From Apus apus (Eukaryota > Chordata > Aves > Apodiformes > Apodidae): a stretch of DNA of 64,000 nucleotides. Both the position numbers and the translations under genes were made by a program. Positions 47,300 to 59,939 of this stretch are shown here, one piece after another. Positions within the stretch are counted from its first letter, which is position 1, and each line of letters opens with the position of its first letter. The notes beneath the pieces were generated by a model that was not told the origin of the DNA, did not search any database, and was given only the letters and a program-made list of their open reading frames with translations. The stretch covers positions 59,675,966 through 59,739,965 of the forward strand of contig NC_067283.1 of NCBI RefSeq assembly GCF_020740795.1, written 5' to 3'.

Positions 47300-48430
47300 T
47301 AGCTCTTCTTAAGTATAAAGGTTCCAGCTTTATATTTATCAAGGGCTCTAGGTGGGACTTAGAGAACCCCTGATCCCATAATTCCTGAGTTTCAAAATTA
47401 ATCATTGGAATCGCTCTTTCTTCCCTCTTCAAGTCTAAGCATTGCCTTTTGAAATGCTCCAGCTTGCCACAGTTATAACATTCAGCTGATGGAAGGCTAC
47501 CAGACAATCCTTGCCCTGACTCTCTCCTACTTTGTTCTGTGTACTTCTTGCTCTCATTCTCCATTCCCCCTGCCATCAGCCCTGTTTCCACTCTCTCTCT
47601 CTGTTGCACTATGGGTTCACATCTCTGCTTCACAACTTGGTTCATTGTGCAAACTATGATTTTAACCTCCTGTTTGTTTCTCTTCCTCCCGGTTCACATA
47701 CACTTTCTGTGCTTCCCTCAATAAATCTTCTAGCAGTTTCTCACATTATTTTGAACATCTGGCTATGCCTTAGTAACAAAATGCACTTTTAACAATCTCT
47801 GGGGCACAGGATCCTCAGGGTTCATCCTCAAATATTTCCTCATCTGATCCTGTAATCATTGTAAAAAGAGTGATGGGGACTCATCCTTCCCTTGCTGGAC
47901 CTCAAATGCCCTCATAAAATTTTGGGACCTTGGGCCAGCCTCTTTAATCGCTCGTATTATTAGTTCTCTCAGGTCTTTCATATTATTCTGGTGTACAGGG
48001 TTATTATTATCCAAATTGGGATCCACACTGGGGAATTTTTGCTCCACTGGGACTATCCTTTGCTCAGGGGGGTTCCTCCTTTCCCATTCCTGCATAGCTG
48101 CCCGTCTGATCATTCCCCATTCTCCACTAAACATAATATTCAGGATAGACATCAATTCTGCCCAGGAATAATAATTAGGACCCAAAAATTGATCCATTTG
48201 TTCGGATAAGCTGACAGGGTCCTCAGTAAGTGACTTCATTTCTTTTTTTCAAGTTCCACACCTCAGTGCTTGTCAGCCGGGCACTGACATATCCCACCTG
48301 TCTGGGACCAAGAGGTACTTCCCAGAGAGGAAACACATTCCACCAAGCCCCTCCATCGGTGGTTGCCCCCTTGGATGGGAAAACTCTTCAAATCTCTTTT
48401 ACGTTGTCCCAATTCCTTTATCAATTTTAG
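47300..48430 (-). pseudogene. ERV2 gag remnant
   Basis: 47856-48239 encodes a capsid region (LGPNYYSWAELMSI, then DLRELIIRAIKEAGP and GKDESPSLFLQ) like gammaretroviral CA. 47172-47645 encodes nucleocapsid with one zinc knuckle, CYNCGKLEHFKRQC (C-x2-C-x4-H-x4-C). The two lie in different frames. Upstream (48430-48660), GC-rich imperfect repeats containing CTCRGGGTT may be from the gag N-terminal part. Confidence 0.8.
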
Positions 48431-50654
48431 ACAATTTATCAAAGGGGGAGCACTCGCAGCTTCCTTGTAAACGCTGTCATAGTGCTCAGGGTTTCATGCA
48501 GGGGGTGGGGAATTCACAGGGGTTGGAGAAGGAGGAGGGAAATTTACAGCACTCTCCCGGTGCTCGGGGTTGTGAGGATGGGGAGGAGAGTTAACAGGAC
48601 CGTCCTGGGGCTCAGGGTTTTGTGCAGGGTTGCAAGGGGGAGCTAAACATTTTAAGGGGTCCTAGGGTTGAGACTTCTGATCTTCCCTGTTACCTACTTT
48701 CATAGTGAATATATGCTCTGTAATACACAAAATGGGTCCATCCAGCACAGGGCATACTCACATTCCTGCAAAGAAAAAGGAGTTTTTGCATTTACATAAA
48801 AATTTAAATCCTGACACAGCCAACTATTATCTGAGTGATGTGAGGAAACACTTAACGTATTTCTCTTTTGTTTTGGCCCTGTTCCCTTAGTTCTTGCTAT
48901 ATTCCTGACATAATTCCTTGAAAAAGAAATACTAACTACCTAAAAGAGAGTCTCTGCTGTAACTAGAGTCAAGACGTATCTTTACCTCCGTGTCCTGTTG
49001 TGGTACAAAATATTAGTTTCAAACACATTGGCTCTCAGAGCAATATGATATTGAATGCTGCACATGCCAATGATCCCCAGAGTAGCTCCAGTAATTTCAA
49101 TTCCCAGAAAATTGGCTTCACTGAGGAAACTGCAACGTGATACCCTGCAAGGAAAACGTTTCAATATAAGACATGAAAGGGGTCCAACACAGAGGAACAA
49201 GGCAAAAGAGTCTGGCCTTGTCACACTTTTAATGGTTACCAACACACAATTCTAAAGAGCAATAGCTTTTATAATGTTCTAAATTACTCCCTATTATATC
49301 ACCTTTCCCTGCCACACGTATGTGACATTTCCTTTTATTCTTACCATCCTACAAAAAGCCTTGTGATGTAAGCTCCCCTAAAAATCCTTTTACTGCTTTA
49401 GACTCATAGAAATATTGCCCTGTTCTGCATCAACAATCAAAATAATTATTGACAGTAACACTGAAGAGTTTGAAAATGTAATGTGGAGAATAACAGCAGA
49501 TGTTGGTTTTGCTATTTAGACTAAGTACAGTTTTCCTATTCACCTCTGCCACTCTCCTTGGAAAGAAAAGTGTGCCTTCTTTAAAAATCACTACTTGGTA
49601 ACTTCCATAATTATCTGGTAAACATGCAAAAATTTGGATAGGTCTACAACACAGGTATACTTATATGCACAGAGAGTACACTTACTAGTCTGCTAGCAAA
49701 GTGACAGGCTTTTGGTATGTCAATCTTCTGATATTGCCAGCTCTTCTAAAACATGTTAATATTGTGAAAGTAGGAAAAAATGCCTCAGAACAAAACTCAG
49801 TCGTGCAGCACTATCAGAAATGACACCAAAGATAGTTTATGTAGATGAGAACAAGAAATTAATCTTTTAATCTGTTTCCTCCTTGTGGAGGAAGCTAGAA
49901 AGGATGCTACTAGCAGAAACTGGAACAAGCTGCCTTGCTGCTCTCTAATGCCCTCTAAATTCCCTATTTTGCCACCAATCCATTTCAGTCCCTGAGAATA
50001 TGCCCATGCCCCTGTCAGCCTCAGCTTTCAGCATATACCTTTATTCTGTGCCTGTGCTCTCCGCCACAATCTAATTTCTTCTGCCACCCTGTGATTGCAG
50101 CAATTGACCAATTTTTGGCATTCCCCCCCTTTTGGTCTATAGCACTGTAACGCTGTCACATCAAGAAGCATGTTTTATGTCAGCCAAATGTCATAGTTAC
50201 TGAATACGTCCTGATGAAGAAGGTAATGAAATTGGAAGTTTGTATATGTAGGAAGCACACTTCAGTGTGTTGTTCATCTGAAACCATTAAATCAAGTCTA
50301 AAAACTAAATTCCAGCAGCAAAGCCATCCCAGTATCTGCTGTGCTGCTGGAAACAGGACGTAGCCATCTTCACACCAAAGGCAGCTATAAACTTCAGATC
50401 CAGGTGATCTATCCCCAGTCCTGAATTTGCAATCACTTTCAGGTTTGGCAGGCTCTGGAGGAGCTCCTCTGGTTTGTGCCACCAAGAATAGATTGCTTGG
50501 TCTTTTTTACTCACATGCTTTCAATCGTCAAGAAGTTCCTTCCTGGTGATGAGGTAGGAATGTTTCTTCAGGAATGACATGTGGCCATGCAGTATTCCAT
50601 GTAAGCCACTGATTTCATTTACCAAAAGCCCAGGTAACTCTCTTCCTCCCATGA

Positions 50655-52300
50655 TCTGCACAGAGAAGACACGAAGTGTCAGAAGAAAGACATAATTATT
50701 TCTAGATGTTGTAAGGAATAATCATTTTCATGTCCTGTTTTGTGACATCTATGACAAGAGATCTTATAAACTATATAGATAGGGAGGCAAACAAAACGAG
50801 ACAAAAAAGCAGCTCTTTTAATTATACTACCAATTATACACACACACTCACAGAGGTATTCACATTATCAAGTCTGAAAAAGTTCTGTTCCTCATGATCT
50901 GTAAAGATTCATAGCACTGCCACCAAGCTTATAACACACAACTATTTCTCATTAATTGTTTAGTTTCAGGCCATCAGTAGTCTGGTGCAATAAACTTCTT
51001 TCCTGACCCTGAAATCACAAATGTCTAAGTAGTTTAGAAAAATGTTGGACCAAATCTAGTTTATGAAAATAAATTGCAGAGCTTTATAATGAACTTTGAG
51101 CTACTAGGTTAATTTTTAAATGCTTTATTGTAGAGATGTTTGCAGTCTCCTGTCCTGGAGAGACACCAGTGACTTCTGAGATGCCTTCTCCTGGGGCACC
51201 TTCTGCTGAGGCTATCATGAGTTAACGAAAGAAAAGACACTTAGGCAAGTGTTTTCCAAGAAGGACTTAAACACTCAGACTAAAACGTGGGGGTTATTCT
51301 CAGGAATCACTACCTATTTGTGGCTCCCAGAGGTTCTGTGAATTGACAGCTTTGGGAAGAGCTGCAAGGAAAGCTGTTCAAGGGCTGAAGATCTCCGAAT
51401 CAGCTATAGCCAATGCTTGCTATTGTCTTGTTAGTAGTATTTCACTATTTGCATCTGAATGTCTTATCTCTTGGCCTATCTATACTTCCTGTGCTAAAAC
51501 TTCATTTTACCATCCCTTAAAGAAGCCTGACCATATGGCAAAATAGTAGAAAGCCTTCCTGATTTTATGGAAGTGACATTTTACTGAATTTTCTGACTTT
51601 GTTATTTGCTCTTAGGAAAGAAAATGTAAGAAAAAGCTTGGCCCTGGGCTGTGCCCTCACCATAGTTGTAGATATACCATTATTTCATGGTTATTCAAGA
51701 TAAAAGCATAATTTCTGATTGCATGAAGGAGCTAAATCTCTTGGGTTTCCTAGGAAAATCAAAGATAAATTTTCAATTATTGGCTTTGCTTTCATTTAAC
51801 ATGTAGAAGAAGCAGAGCCCTTCTTATATTAGAAAACCTTAGGCCTACAATAATTTCAAAGGAGTCTGCTTTCTTCAGTGTTTTGATATAAAAATAGAAT
51901 ATTGCAATATTGGCTGAAAAATGTTCCAGGATTCAGTCAAATTTCTGTAGAGAATTAATGTGCAAGTCACCTTTAAAATATTTGAGAGCATTACACAAAC
52001 TGCTTGGTGTACTTGCTTATCCTTATGTAGCAGAACACAGGTATTCATTGAAATAACACACTGAGGATATCAACGTACATAACTGCTCAGTTTGAAATCT
52101 TCAAACAAATCCCTTTTATTAGTTCCACTTTATTTTTTAGAATTGTAAATAACAGTACAGATCGAGTCCAGTGAGACGACAGCTTTGCAGTATCATGACA
52201 AGAGCAGTGCAGGAATAGGTTGGTTTTGTTTTAATTTAAAAGTGGTACAGTAAAAAATAGTGCCTTGCCATACATGTGAGTTTCATTTATATCATCTGTC
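50655..52300. other. Spacer between reductase copies, no gene seen
   Basis: AT-rich DNA between the intact reductase's last exon and exon 2 of copy 2. Minus-strand AATAAA hexamers occur (for example plus-strand TTTATT around 52117 and 52130), which could polyadenylate the intact gene. No other feature was recognised. Confidence 0.5.
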
Positions 52301-52305
52301 ACATA

Positions 52306-55300
52306 TCATTTAGGAAACACTTCACTTGGAATGGGTTGGCCATTGAGAACAGCCAGCATGTTTGCTATTGCTTCTTCTGCCATCATACGGGTAGCCTGGA
52401 CTGTTGCGGTTCCAATGTGAGGGACTATGATGATGTTATTTAATTTTAATAAAGGATGATCCCTGTAAGAAACAGAAACAACAGAATGCATTACACAAGG
52501 AATTTACCCTGCAGCTATCCCATGCTGGTTGTTAAGAACTAAAGCTCAAGAAACAGCAATGGTATATTGAGATAAAAGAACCACAGGCACAGAACCAGCA
52601 GAAACCTGTGGGAAGCTTGCTTACCCGTTTCTTTTTCCTCTCTATTGGTCTTGTTGACTTGCCTGTTAAGTTAGGCTAGCAAAGAACTCCCAGATGTGGG
52701 AAAGGTGAAGAGTTTGTAATTCATTTATGATTCTGTGAGACAGGCTAAGGTTTTGCCCTTAAACAGTGAGAGAGACTCACCATGGACATCAAGATTATGA
52801 GCACACTTTTGCACACAGTTTAAAACATTTCAGATTAATACAACATAAGACAGGTTTCTTTACCTCGGCAGAGGCTCAGGGTATGTCACATCCAGGGCAG
52901 CAGCCCGAATAACCTTATTCTGGAGAGCTTCTACCAATGCATCTTGATCAATAACTGCACCTGCATTGAATGAAATGCAGGTGTGAAACCTTGCTATTGT
53001 GATGAGTTAATACATATATTTTTACCTGGGAGGGGGGAAAAGTCTTAAGGGTCTAGTGAGAAAAATGACAGGCTCTTCATCTTGTTAGAAAGTAGGATGT
53101 CTTTCTAATAAACATTAACCAAACAAAGCAGATATTTAATTTATTAGTATTTAATTAGAGGAAGATTATGGTCCACTGCATCAGGCTTTTCCTGCGATGT
53201 GACCAGTTTCTGTCACATTTTCAGTCTCATTTTGACACTGAATTCTGATAATATTATAGACAACTCATTTAATCTCTTCAAGCTTTCCACTCTTTTATCT
53301 CAGCTTTGTTTACTGAAAATAATCTCTCACATATGCTTGTTCAGTGCCAACAGATCTATAATCCCATGTGAGATTTCTTTTCTACACTGCTGTTCCAATA
53401 AAACTTACATTTTTCCTCTTAACCCTTTCATCATCCGTGATGATAAATCTTTCAGTTATTTCTACTTAAAAAAGCTGTCTTTAGGATAAGGCTAAACACA
53501 ACAGAACATCTGATGACCAACCCTAAATTCCATAGGATCTTTAAACACGCAGTATCTGATCTATAAGTCATTCATTTGTAGACTACCAACTACTTAATGA
53601 CTCTAACAATACAGGGATATCACACACTGAGGTCACAGGGGGGGATGTAATAAAATCAGACAAAGCACAGCTTTAACTGTGGAGCCACAAATATGGCTTT
53701 TAGGTCATCCTACCTCGGCTAATGTTTATAAGAGTAGCTGTGGGTTTCATGAGCTCCAGCTCCTTTTTTCCAATTAGTTTGTGAGTCTCAGGAGTCAGGT
53801 TCACAACCAACATTACAAAGTCAGATTGCTGTAGCAAGTGTTCCATCTTCTCACAGTAGTGAGCACCAACTGCCTCTTCCTCCTCCTTTCTTCTGAAGGA
53901 AAAATGCACACAACCACAAATTGATACAACTATTTCTAACCGGCTTTAACAATCAATAAACCCTAGGAGAGATCTGGAACAGCATAGAGATCAAGAGATT
54001 TGCAGCCAATGTAAAGAAAAAGACATGGATAGGTACAGATAGTGGAAGCAAGGCAGCAATGATGTGGGCTAGAGGGAGACAGAGACTAGAGGAATGGCAG
54101 AACAGTGGAGTGATACAGTGGAGTGTGAAGGCAAAGTATGTAGATGATATTAGGCTGGGGATGCAGTCAGACCCCACTCTTCCCTGAGTCTACACCAACC
54201 CCTGTAGCATCTCTCCTTGCCTGACATGTGAGTTAGGACTTTGGGAGGAAAGGAATGAAGGGGAAGTGAAATATGAAAGGAAGGGAACTGTAACGCGAAG
54301 AGAAATTAAGACCCTTGTCATTGGTGCTGGCATAATGAGTGATCTGACTGGGCTGAGGAGAGGTGTGACTGGTCAGGTGGGCCAGGGATGCTGCCAGAAT
54401 CCTGAAGAGTCTGGCAGGTCAAGGGACACAATAAGGGCACAAGGGCTGGTTTGTTTGGCCAATAGCTTCAAAAGGGTTACACAGCCCTAGTTCCAGACTG
54501 CTAGTAGCTGACTGGGGCAGAGTGAGCACCAGAGAGAGGAGGCGAGGGGGAGTTGCTTCCCAAGGGAAGCAATAGGGAGCTAAAGTCAGGAAGTGGTGGC
54601 ACACTGCTACTCCTCATGCTGCTTACAGGTGTCACAAATATTCAGGAAGACTGGGGGCACAGAACAGAGCTGTGGTTTCTCTCACTGCCCCTGACAAATT
54701 ACATGCAGAAACCAGACATTTTTACCTCCGGTTCCTGTTGTGGTACAGGATCCTCATGTCAAAGGCTCTGGCTCTCTGAGCCACTTTGTACCCAATGTTG
54801 CCCATCCCGATGATCCCAAGTGTCGCTCTGGTTACTTCCACTCCCAGCCAGTCAGCAGTAAAATACTTTGTGTCAGGAGAAAATGCAATCTGGCAGCCTG
54901 AAAGTAAATACATGCCAAATGAGTACAAACTGACCATAAATGTAAGTCTGGGGGAAAGAAAAAAAGCTTCTCACCATCACAGCACTGGGGCTCTGAAGCA
55001 CCCCTTACAAAACTTCCTTGCCAATTTTGACCAGTTTATAGAAGGGCCTGGATGGTACGGTTCCCAGCAGCCAGGGCTGGAGCCAGTAACACAGGGGGGC
55101 TCCAACCTGGGTACTGTGCTGGTAGGAATTGTTGCTCAGGGAATTAAGTTTCCTGTTGCTGAAGTATTTTACTGGAAGTTCAAAAATAGCTTATTTGTCA
55201 CTACCCCACAAGCATTGACTTCCCTTTTCTTCTGTTTTCTTCTGGATCACAACCCCAAGCAGCCCCACTGCTTGAGTGGGGGTGAAGACTGCAAATTCCT

Positions 55301-56490
55301 GCTCAGCCAGGGATCTCTATGAGCTTATATACAAAGAACATGAGGTCCAGCAAGATGCAACAGAGAAAACATCACAGGGAAAGAGGTGTTATTTCATGCT
55401 CAGGGGTGGAGCAGCAGTGACAGCAAGACTGAGTCCCTGAAGACAGAGGCAACTTCTTGTGATGGTCTCTACTGACATCTTCCTTCCCCTGAAAGGCATT
55501 GAATAGCAAGGGCACGTGGGGAAAGGGCTTACCTTTAAGGATACAAACTAATTTTGGTGATACAGTTCAGAATAAATTTGTCAAAAGGATTATAAGCTAT
55601 TTCAGTAATAACATTGATGCTCTTCTAGAAATATAACCCATTGGCTTAGACAAATTATTCATAGAAGCAGGAAAAAACGAAGTGTTCTACTAATTACTGC
55701 TCTAGAGATCAAGACACGGCCATTAAGGCTTTGTACCTTTCTGTAGCTCCCAACATGTGTCCAAGGGGAAACAGAGAAGTGGTGACATTTGATTTGGATG
55801 CATTTTGTATTCAATTTTTATGGCTATAAAAAAAGCATCCAGTGAACAGCCAGAGGAGAATTACACCCCAGACATTATTCCAAAGAGCGTACCACAAGGA
55901 ACTTTAAAGTGCATAATTTAGACAAAGGCCATTGTCTTAACAAAAAGCAGCACATTGGAAAAGCAGAGGCCTATGAAAATGGAGTCCTCTGAAATTTTTT
56001 TACCCGTAAAAGCATCCCAGATATTGATTTGGATGAATCATCTCTATCATAGTAAGACTGAGATATGCCAAAGAAGTATCTAATATACAGGAAAATTTAA
56101 AACATTACCTTCCACTAGTCTTCTGGCAGAGGCCAGCATCAAGGCCATTCCTATGTCTGCTGTTGGGTCTGCCACAGCATGCGGAGTGTTTGTCACCTTT
56201 ACGCCAAAGCTAGAAATCATTTTCAGGTCTAAGTGATCGACTCCAACTCCACAGTTTCCAATTACCTTTAAATTAGGCAGGCTTTCTAGAAGCTCCCAGT
56301 CAATAGTTGGCCTGCCCTCAAACACGAAAACAGATTGGATTTTTTTGCTCATTTCTTTTTTGTTTTCAAGAAATTCCTTCATGGTGATAAGGCGAAAGTG
56401 TTTTTTCAAAAGTGCTGCAATGTTGTCGAGCACACCATGAATTCCTCCTATATCAAGAATCAAAACACCTGGCAACTCTTCTTCTGCCAT
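52306..56490 (-). CDS. Glyoxylate/hydroxypyruvate reductase-like D-2-hydroxyacid dehydrogenase (intact)
   Basis: Five coding exons on the minus strand: 56109-56490, 54726-54897, 53714-53892, 52864-52960 and 52306-52462. They total 987 bases, 328 codons plus TGA, the length of human GRHPR. Phases agree (1,2,1,2) with GT-AG borders throughout. The ATG follows an acceptor (TTGCAG, then GTC), so a 5' non-coding exon lies upstream. N-terminal substrate-domain motifs are [19 protein letters not shown] and [14 protein letters not shown]. The Rossmann motif is GIIGMGNIG, fitting NAD(P) binding. The family's catalytic residues are all present: Arg in INISRG, Glu in DVTYPEP and His in PHIG. The family reduces glyoxylate, hydroxypyruvate or related 2-keto acids in the cytosol. 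The sequence differs from the GRHPR I know, so I treat it as a paralogue (bird genes of this kind are often called glyoxylate/hydroxypyruvate reductase B-like). Substrate is not determined. Confidence 0.92.
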
Positions 56491-56499
56491 GACCTGCAA

Positions 56500-58595
56500 C
56501 AGCAGAACAGAAGAAATACTCCTTTGTTTAGGACATCATTAAAGGAGTGATGCTGTAGTGATCATTTAAATTCACATCTGTAAAAAAGGAAAGTGACAGA
56601 ACTCAATACTGTTTTTAATGATACAGAATAAATCCATAGTCACTTGGCACTAGTGTGGTACATCAGACAACTTAATGGTATTTTCACTAAGTGCTCATAA
56701 CACCAAGGAATATTTATCCCCCTTGATCTAAATCCAGTGCTACAAGGTGTTCCTCTCAAATAGTTCAATTTTAGTTTTGAATCCATATTGATTTAATATA
56801 AATCTGATAAGCTTCTCAACCTTATTAACAAATTCATTTCTATATAGCAGTGGTATGAAACAGGCCTCTAGTAAGTTACTAAAGGTTTCCTGTCCATTAA
56901 TTCCAGTTGGTGAAGCTGCAGGTAGTATATGAAGGTACTGAGGCTCAGATGGGTCTGACAAACATCTGTCAGGAATGGTTTAGGCCTAAAAATTGGTACG
57001 ATGCAGGGCCATCCTTGCAGAGCTACTACAGTGCTTGCCTTCAGTGTTTTAAACAACCAGATCTGTACGTAAACTTATCTCCCACAAAATTCAGCACATC
57101 CATGGCCATATGCTGAACGGGTGGCAAAGAGCACTAGAGGTCATACTATAAAGACCCATTGACAGCACAGTTCTTCATATCAGAAGTCTTTCCCTGCCCA
57201 GATAGTTTTGTGCCTAGTCCTTGCTGCAACCATATCCTGCAATAAGATAGAGGAGCCACAGATAACCACATGCCTAGAGGCAGTCCTTACTGACAAAAAT
57301 GGTACCTGAAGATTTGCTGCATATCTTAACAACAGTCATATCTAATAGACTACAATTATGTTTGCTGTGCTCCACTTGACTGAGGTCTCTATCACATACT
57401 GTGTCTTACACTTGGGTCCAGGAAACCTGGTGTTGGGCTAACTATGGATGTCTGTGCTAACAGAAACATTTTCCACAGAAATATGCTGATTTATTCGGGG
57501 CACCCAATGCTAGGCAGAGATTTCCTGCTGCTTCAGTCCTCTCATACAAGCATTCAGTAAGTAATCAGAATTCAAACCTGTGACAAAAAGGCATCAATGC
57601 AGATTAGAAATTTCTGTTGAACCCTTGTCCTGAGCAAACTCAGGCTTATCCCAGCGGCATCTGTTAAATGCTTACAATCTCAACAGCAGTAATACTGCTT
57701 TATCCTGGTCGTGACCTGCATTTCTGCCTCAGTTCCAGTCTGCTGCTGTACATGGGCTAGAAGATGCCTCCATGTTAGGACAGGTCTGTAGTTCACCACA
57801 AACAGTGTATCTGATAACACTAACCAGTTCTGAACAGCAGCAAACAAAGCAATGACATTAATAACGCAAACATATTACAAAGGATTATTGTGTTCTTATA
57901 TATAAATGTAATCTATTTCTTGCCAACTGAAATATTTTGAACCCTCCTGGCTCCATATGGTTATAAAAATTGTGCAAATTAGTCTGAGTATTTCTTGAAA
58001 TATCACACATGACCTTGGCAGTATAAACTAGATTCATCTTCCAGAATGAATGACACATAGAAAAAAGGTTTGATGTCCTATTGTGGCAGCATTGTCCAGC
58101 TTCTTGATGATCCCAACTTGATGCTCCTGCAGCAACTTACTCAAACTGGATGGCAACTGAACCTTATGCTGTTAAGTGATGGAAATCTGAGTGCTAGATA
58201 TCATCAACTGGCTGGCAGATGCCAGTAAGGCAGCACTGAATTACACCATTTGCCTTCATCACCACTTCCTCCTTCATTCCAGTACACCATGTATGAAGAA
58301 GGTCAGTGTCAGACCTGCATTCATTTTGGAAGCACTTCCTAAACTTCACAAGCAGAAAGATGATCCCTGAGGAAGACACAGTGCAATGCAGCAATAGCTG
58401 CTTTAGCTTGAAAGAAACCAGCTGGTGCACACTAGAAACAGGCTAGCTGGATGTAATTAATCTTTTCATTAGCGTGGACATGCCGAATCTGCCACAATTT
58501 CAGCCGTGTTTGCTGTGCGCGTGAACCATTAATGGGCTTCAGCTTTGGCTCAAGAACTGGGATTCTGCTAGGACCACATACCACGCTAAAATATC
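56500..58595. other. Probable intron 1 of the reductase gene
   Basis: No exon or repeat recognised. Open frames are under 80 codons. If the CpG block at 59.6-59.9 kb is the promoter, this is intronic. Confidence 0.45.
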
Positions 58596-58597
58596 AT

Positions 58598-58870
58598 AGT
58601 GTTAGAGGTGAACTAACTGGAAAAGGGGAGATTTAAGGTACACACAAGGAGGAAATTCTTTACACTGAGGGTGGTGAGACACTGGAACAGGTTGCCCAGG
58701 GAAGTTCTGGAAGCCCCATCCCTGGCAGTGTTCAAGGGCAGGTTGGATGGGGCTCTGAGCAACCTGATCTAGTGGGGGGTGTCCCTGCCTATGCAGGGAA
58801 GTTGGATCTAGATGATCTTTAAGGTCTCATCAACCCAAATCATTCAATGATTCTATATGATTCTATGAAC
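58598..58870 (+). mobile_element. CR1 3' end fragment
   Basis: About 270 bp of plus-strand CR1: GGAGGAAATTCTTTACACTG, GAACAGGTTGCCCAGGGAAG, TGATCTAGTGGGGGGTGTCC, and a tail with GATTCTATATGATTCTATGA. Confidence 0.9.
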
Positions 58871-59622
58871 CTTGCAGAGGGAAGGGGACTCTCCAGATAC
58901 TAACCTTGGTCTGAGGAGCACTTATTGTTTGTGCTCCAGCACTACCTGGGCATGTCTTGTACATCTCTCTGTAATCCACACTTCTGTGACAGCAGTGTCC
59001 ACGAGAAACAACAGCTGGATGAATAAATTTATAAGCCAAATTTGACTGGCCAGACAGCAAGGAAATTGGTTGTAACAGGCTGAATGCTTTGCTCCTGAAC
59101 ATAATTATTCAAACATCAGGTGTCTTGTCCAGTTTGCTGAATGTAATACCTGTTAAGGATATGACAATTTTGGTTTTGGACAAGTATCATCGGCAGTATT
59201 GCTGACTTTTTTTTTTTTTTTTTTAAGCTGTCTCTCTTCAAACTTCCTGTTTACGTAAGATTATCTGCCTCCATGTATGTAGAAAGCTATAGTTATATGT
59301 AACACATTCTTATAATGGACATGTTCTATGTTCTGGTCCTCACATTGCAGAGAAAAATGTGAAAATACAACTCGGATTGAGACAAGTGGGCAAATAAAAA
59401 GGACTACTTTTAAGTATCAACTTCAGTGCTCAATGAAGCTGGCCTTATTTATTCTGTGGAGCTTGCCTCACTATTTACTTACAGATTTGTATACTTCTAA
59501 CTTAGCCCTATCACAGCAAAATAAACCAACCTAAGCCCTCCGAGCTCTGTTTTAAATTGAAGTTAGTCGTAGGCACGACCCAGCACAAGCTCGTCCCACT
59601 GACTTCTCTAGAGAAGAAAACG

Positions 59623-59870
59623 AGTTACCTGAGGAACGGCCAAGGGATCAGCCAGGGCTGGCTAATTGCTGCAGACGCTTCCTTCCCCGCCCCGGCCCAC
59701 GGCAGCCGCAGGGGCCGGTGCCCCCAGGCCCTGCGCCGGGCACCCCCGGCGCGGCTCCCGGGGCGGAGACCGCGGGGCAGGGCTGTGAGGAGCAGCAGCA
59801 GCGGGGTGGGTTTGTGTCCGCCGAGCCGCGGCTGCCTGCCTCTCCTCCCGCGCTCCAGGCACTGGATTTT
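59623..59870 (-). promoter_or_regulatory. Candidate promoter and 5' non-coding exon of the intact reductase
   Basis: A small CpG-rich block (about 59640-59860) precedes, on the minus strand, a good splice donor: CCTCAG then GTAACT, with the exon ending at 59629. It would splice to the acceptor at 56493 just before the ATG. This would be a non-coding first exon about 3.1 kb upstream. Long open frames here come from GC richness. Confidence 0.5.
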
Positions 59871-59939
59871 CCAGCGAGGAGATCAGGCAAAACGAGGACT
59901 TTGATCGTTTTTGGAGAGCTCTGCAATTCTGGGCCAAAG

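Larger units (their letters stand above)
39895..48720 (-). mobile_element. ERV2: gammaretrovirus-like provirus, decayed, 5' LTR absent
   Basis: A minus-strand provirus shows, from right to left, gag (about 47300-48430), protease/RT (45914-47293), RNase H/integrase (44139-45363), env (about 41856-43650), a polypurine tract and a 3' LTR (39895-40519). No 5' LTR or primer-binding site could be found right of gag. Similarity to gammaretroviruses rests on the capsid block, the single CCHC zinc knuckle and the RNase H motif series. Two CR1 copies are inserted (40651-41855 and 45724-45913). Every reading frame is interrupted. It sits in intron 3 of reductase copy 2, in the same orientation as that gene. 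Confidence 0.88.
36190..50650 (-). pseudogene. Reductase-like copy 2, broken pseudogene
   Basis: Four minus-strand exons are homologous to the intact gene at 52306-56490. Exon 2 (about 50320-50650) keeps [20 protein letters not shown] but has an in-frame TGA upstream of it and a frameshift after FGVK. Exon 3 (about 48986-49145) keeps ATLGIIGM and the NR-RR donor end, but the Gly-rich dinucleotide motif has become GMCSIQ. Exon 4 (about 38367-38535) keeps LVVVVVSLTPQTHKVIGKRE, yet the RG after NIS is replaced by a stop and the splice donor is destroyed. A scrap of exon 6 (about 36190-36262) reads NNIIIMPHLG before a stop. Exon 5 was not found. ERV2 lies in intron 3, and LTR copy E lies about 50 bases upstream of exon 4. 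Confidence 0.85.
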
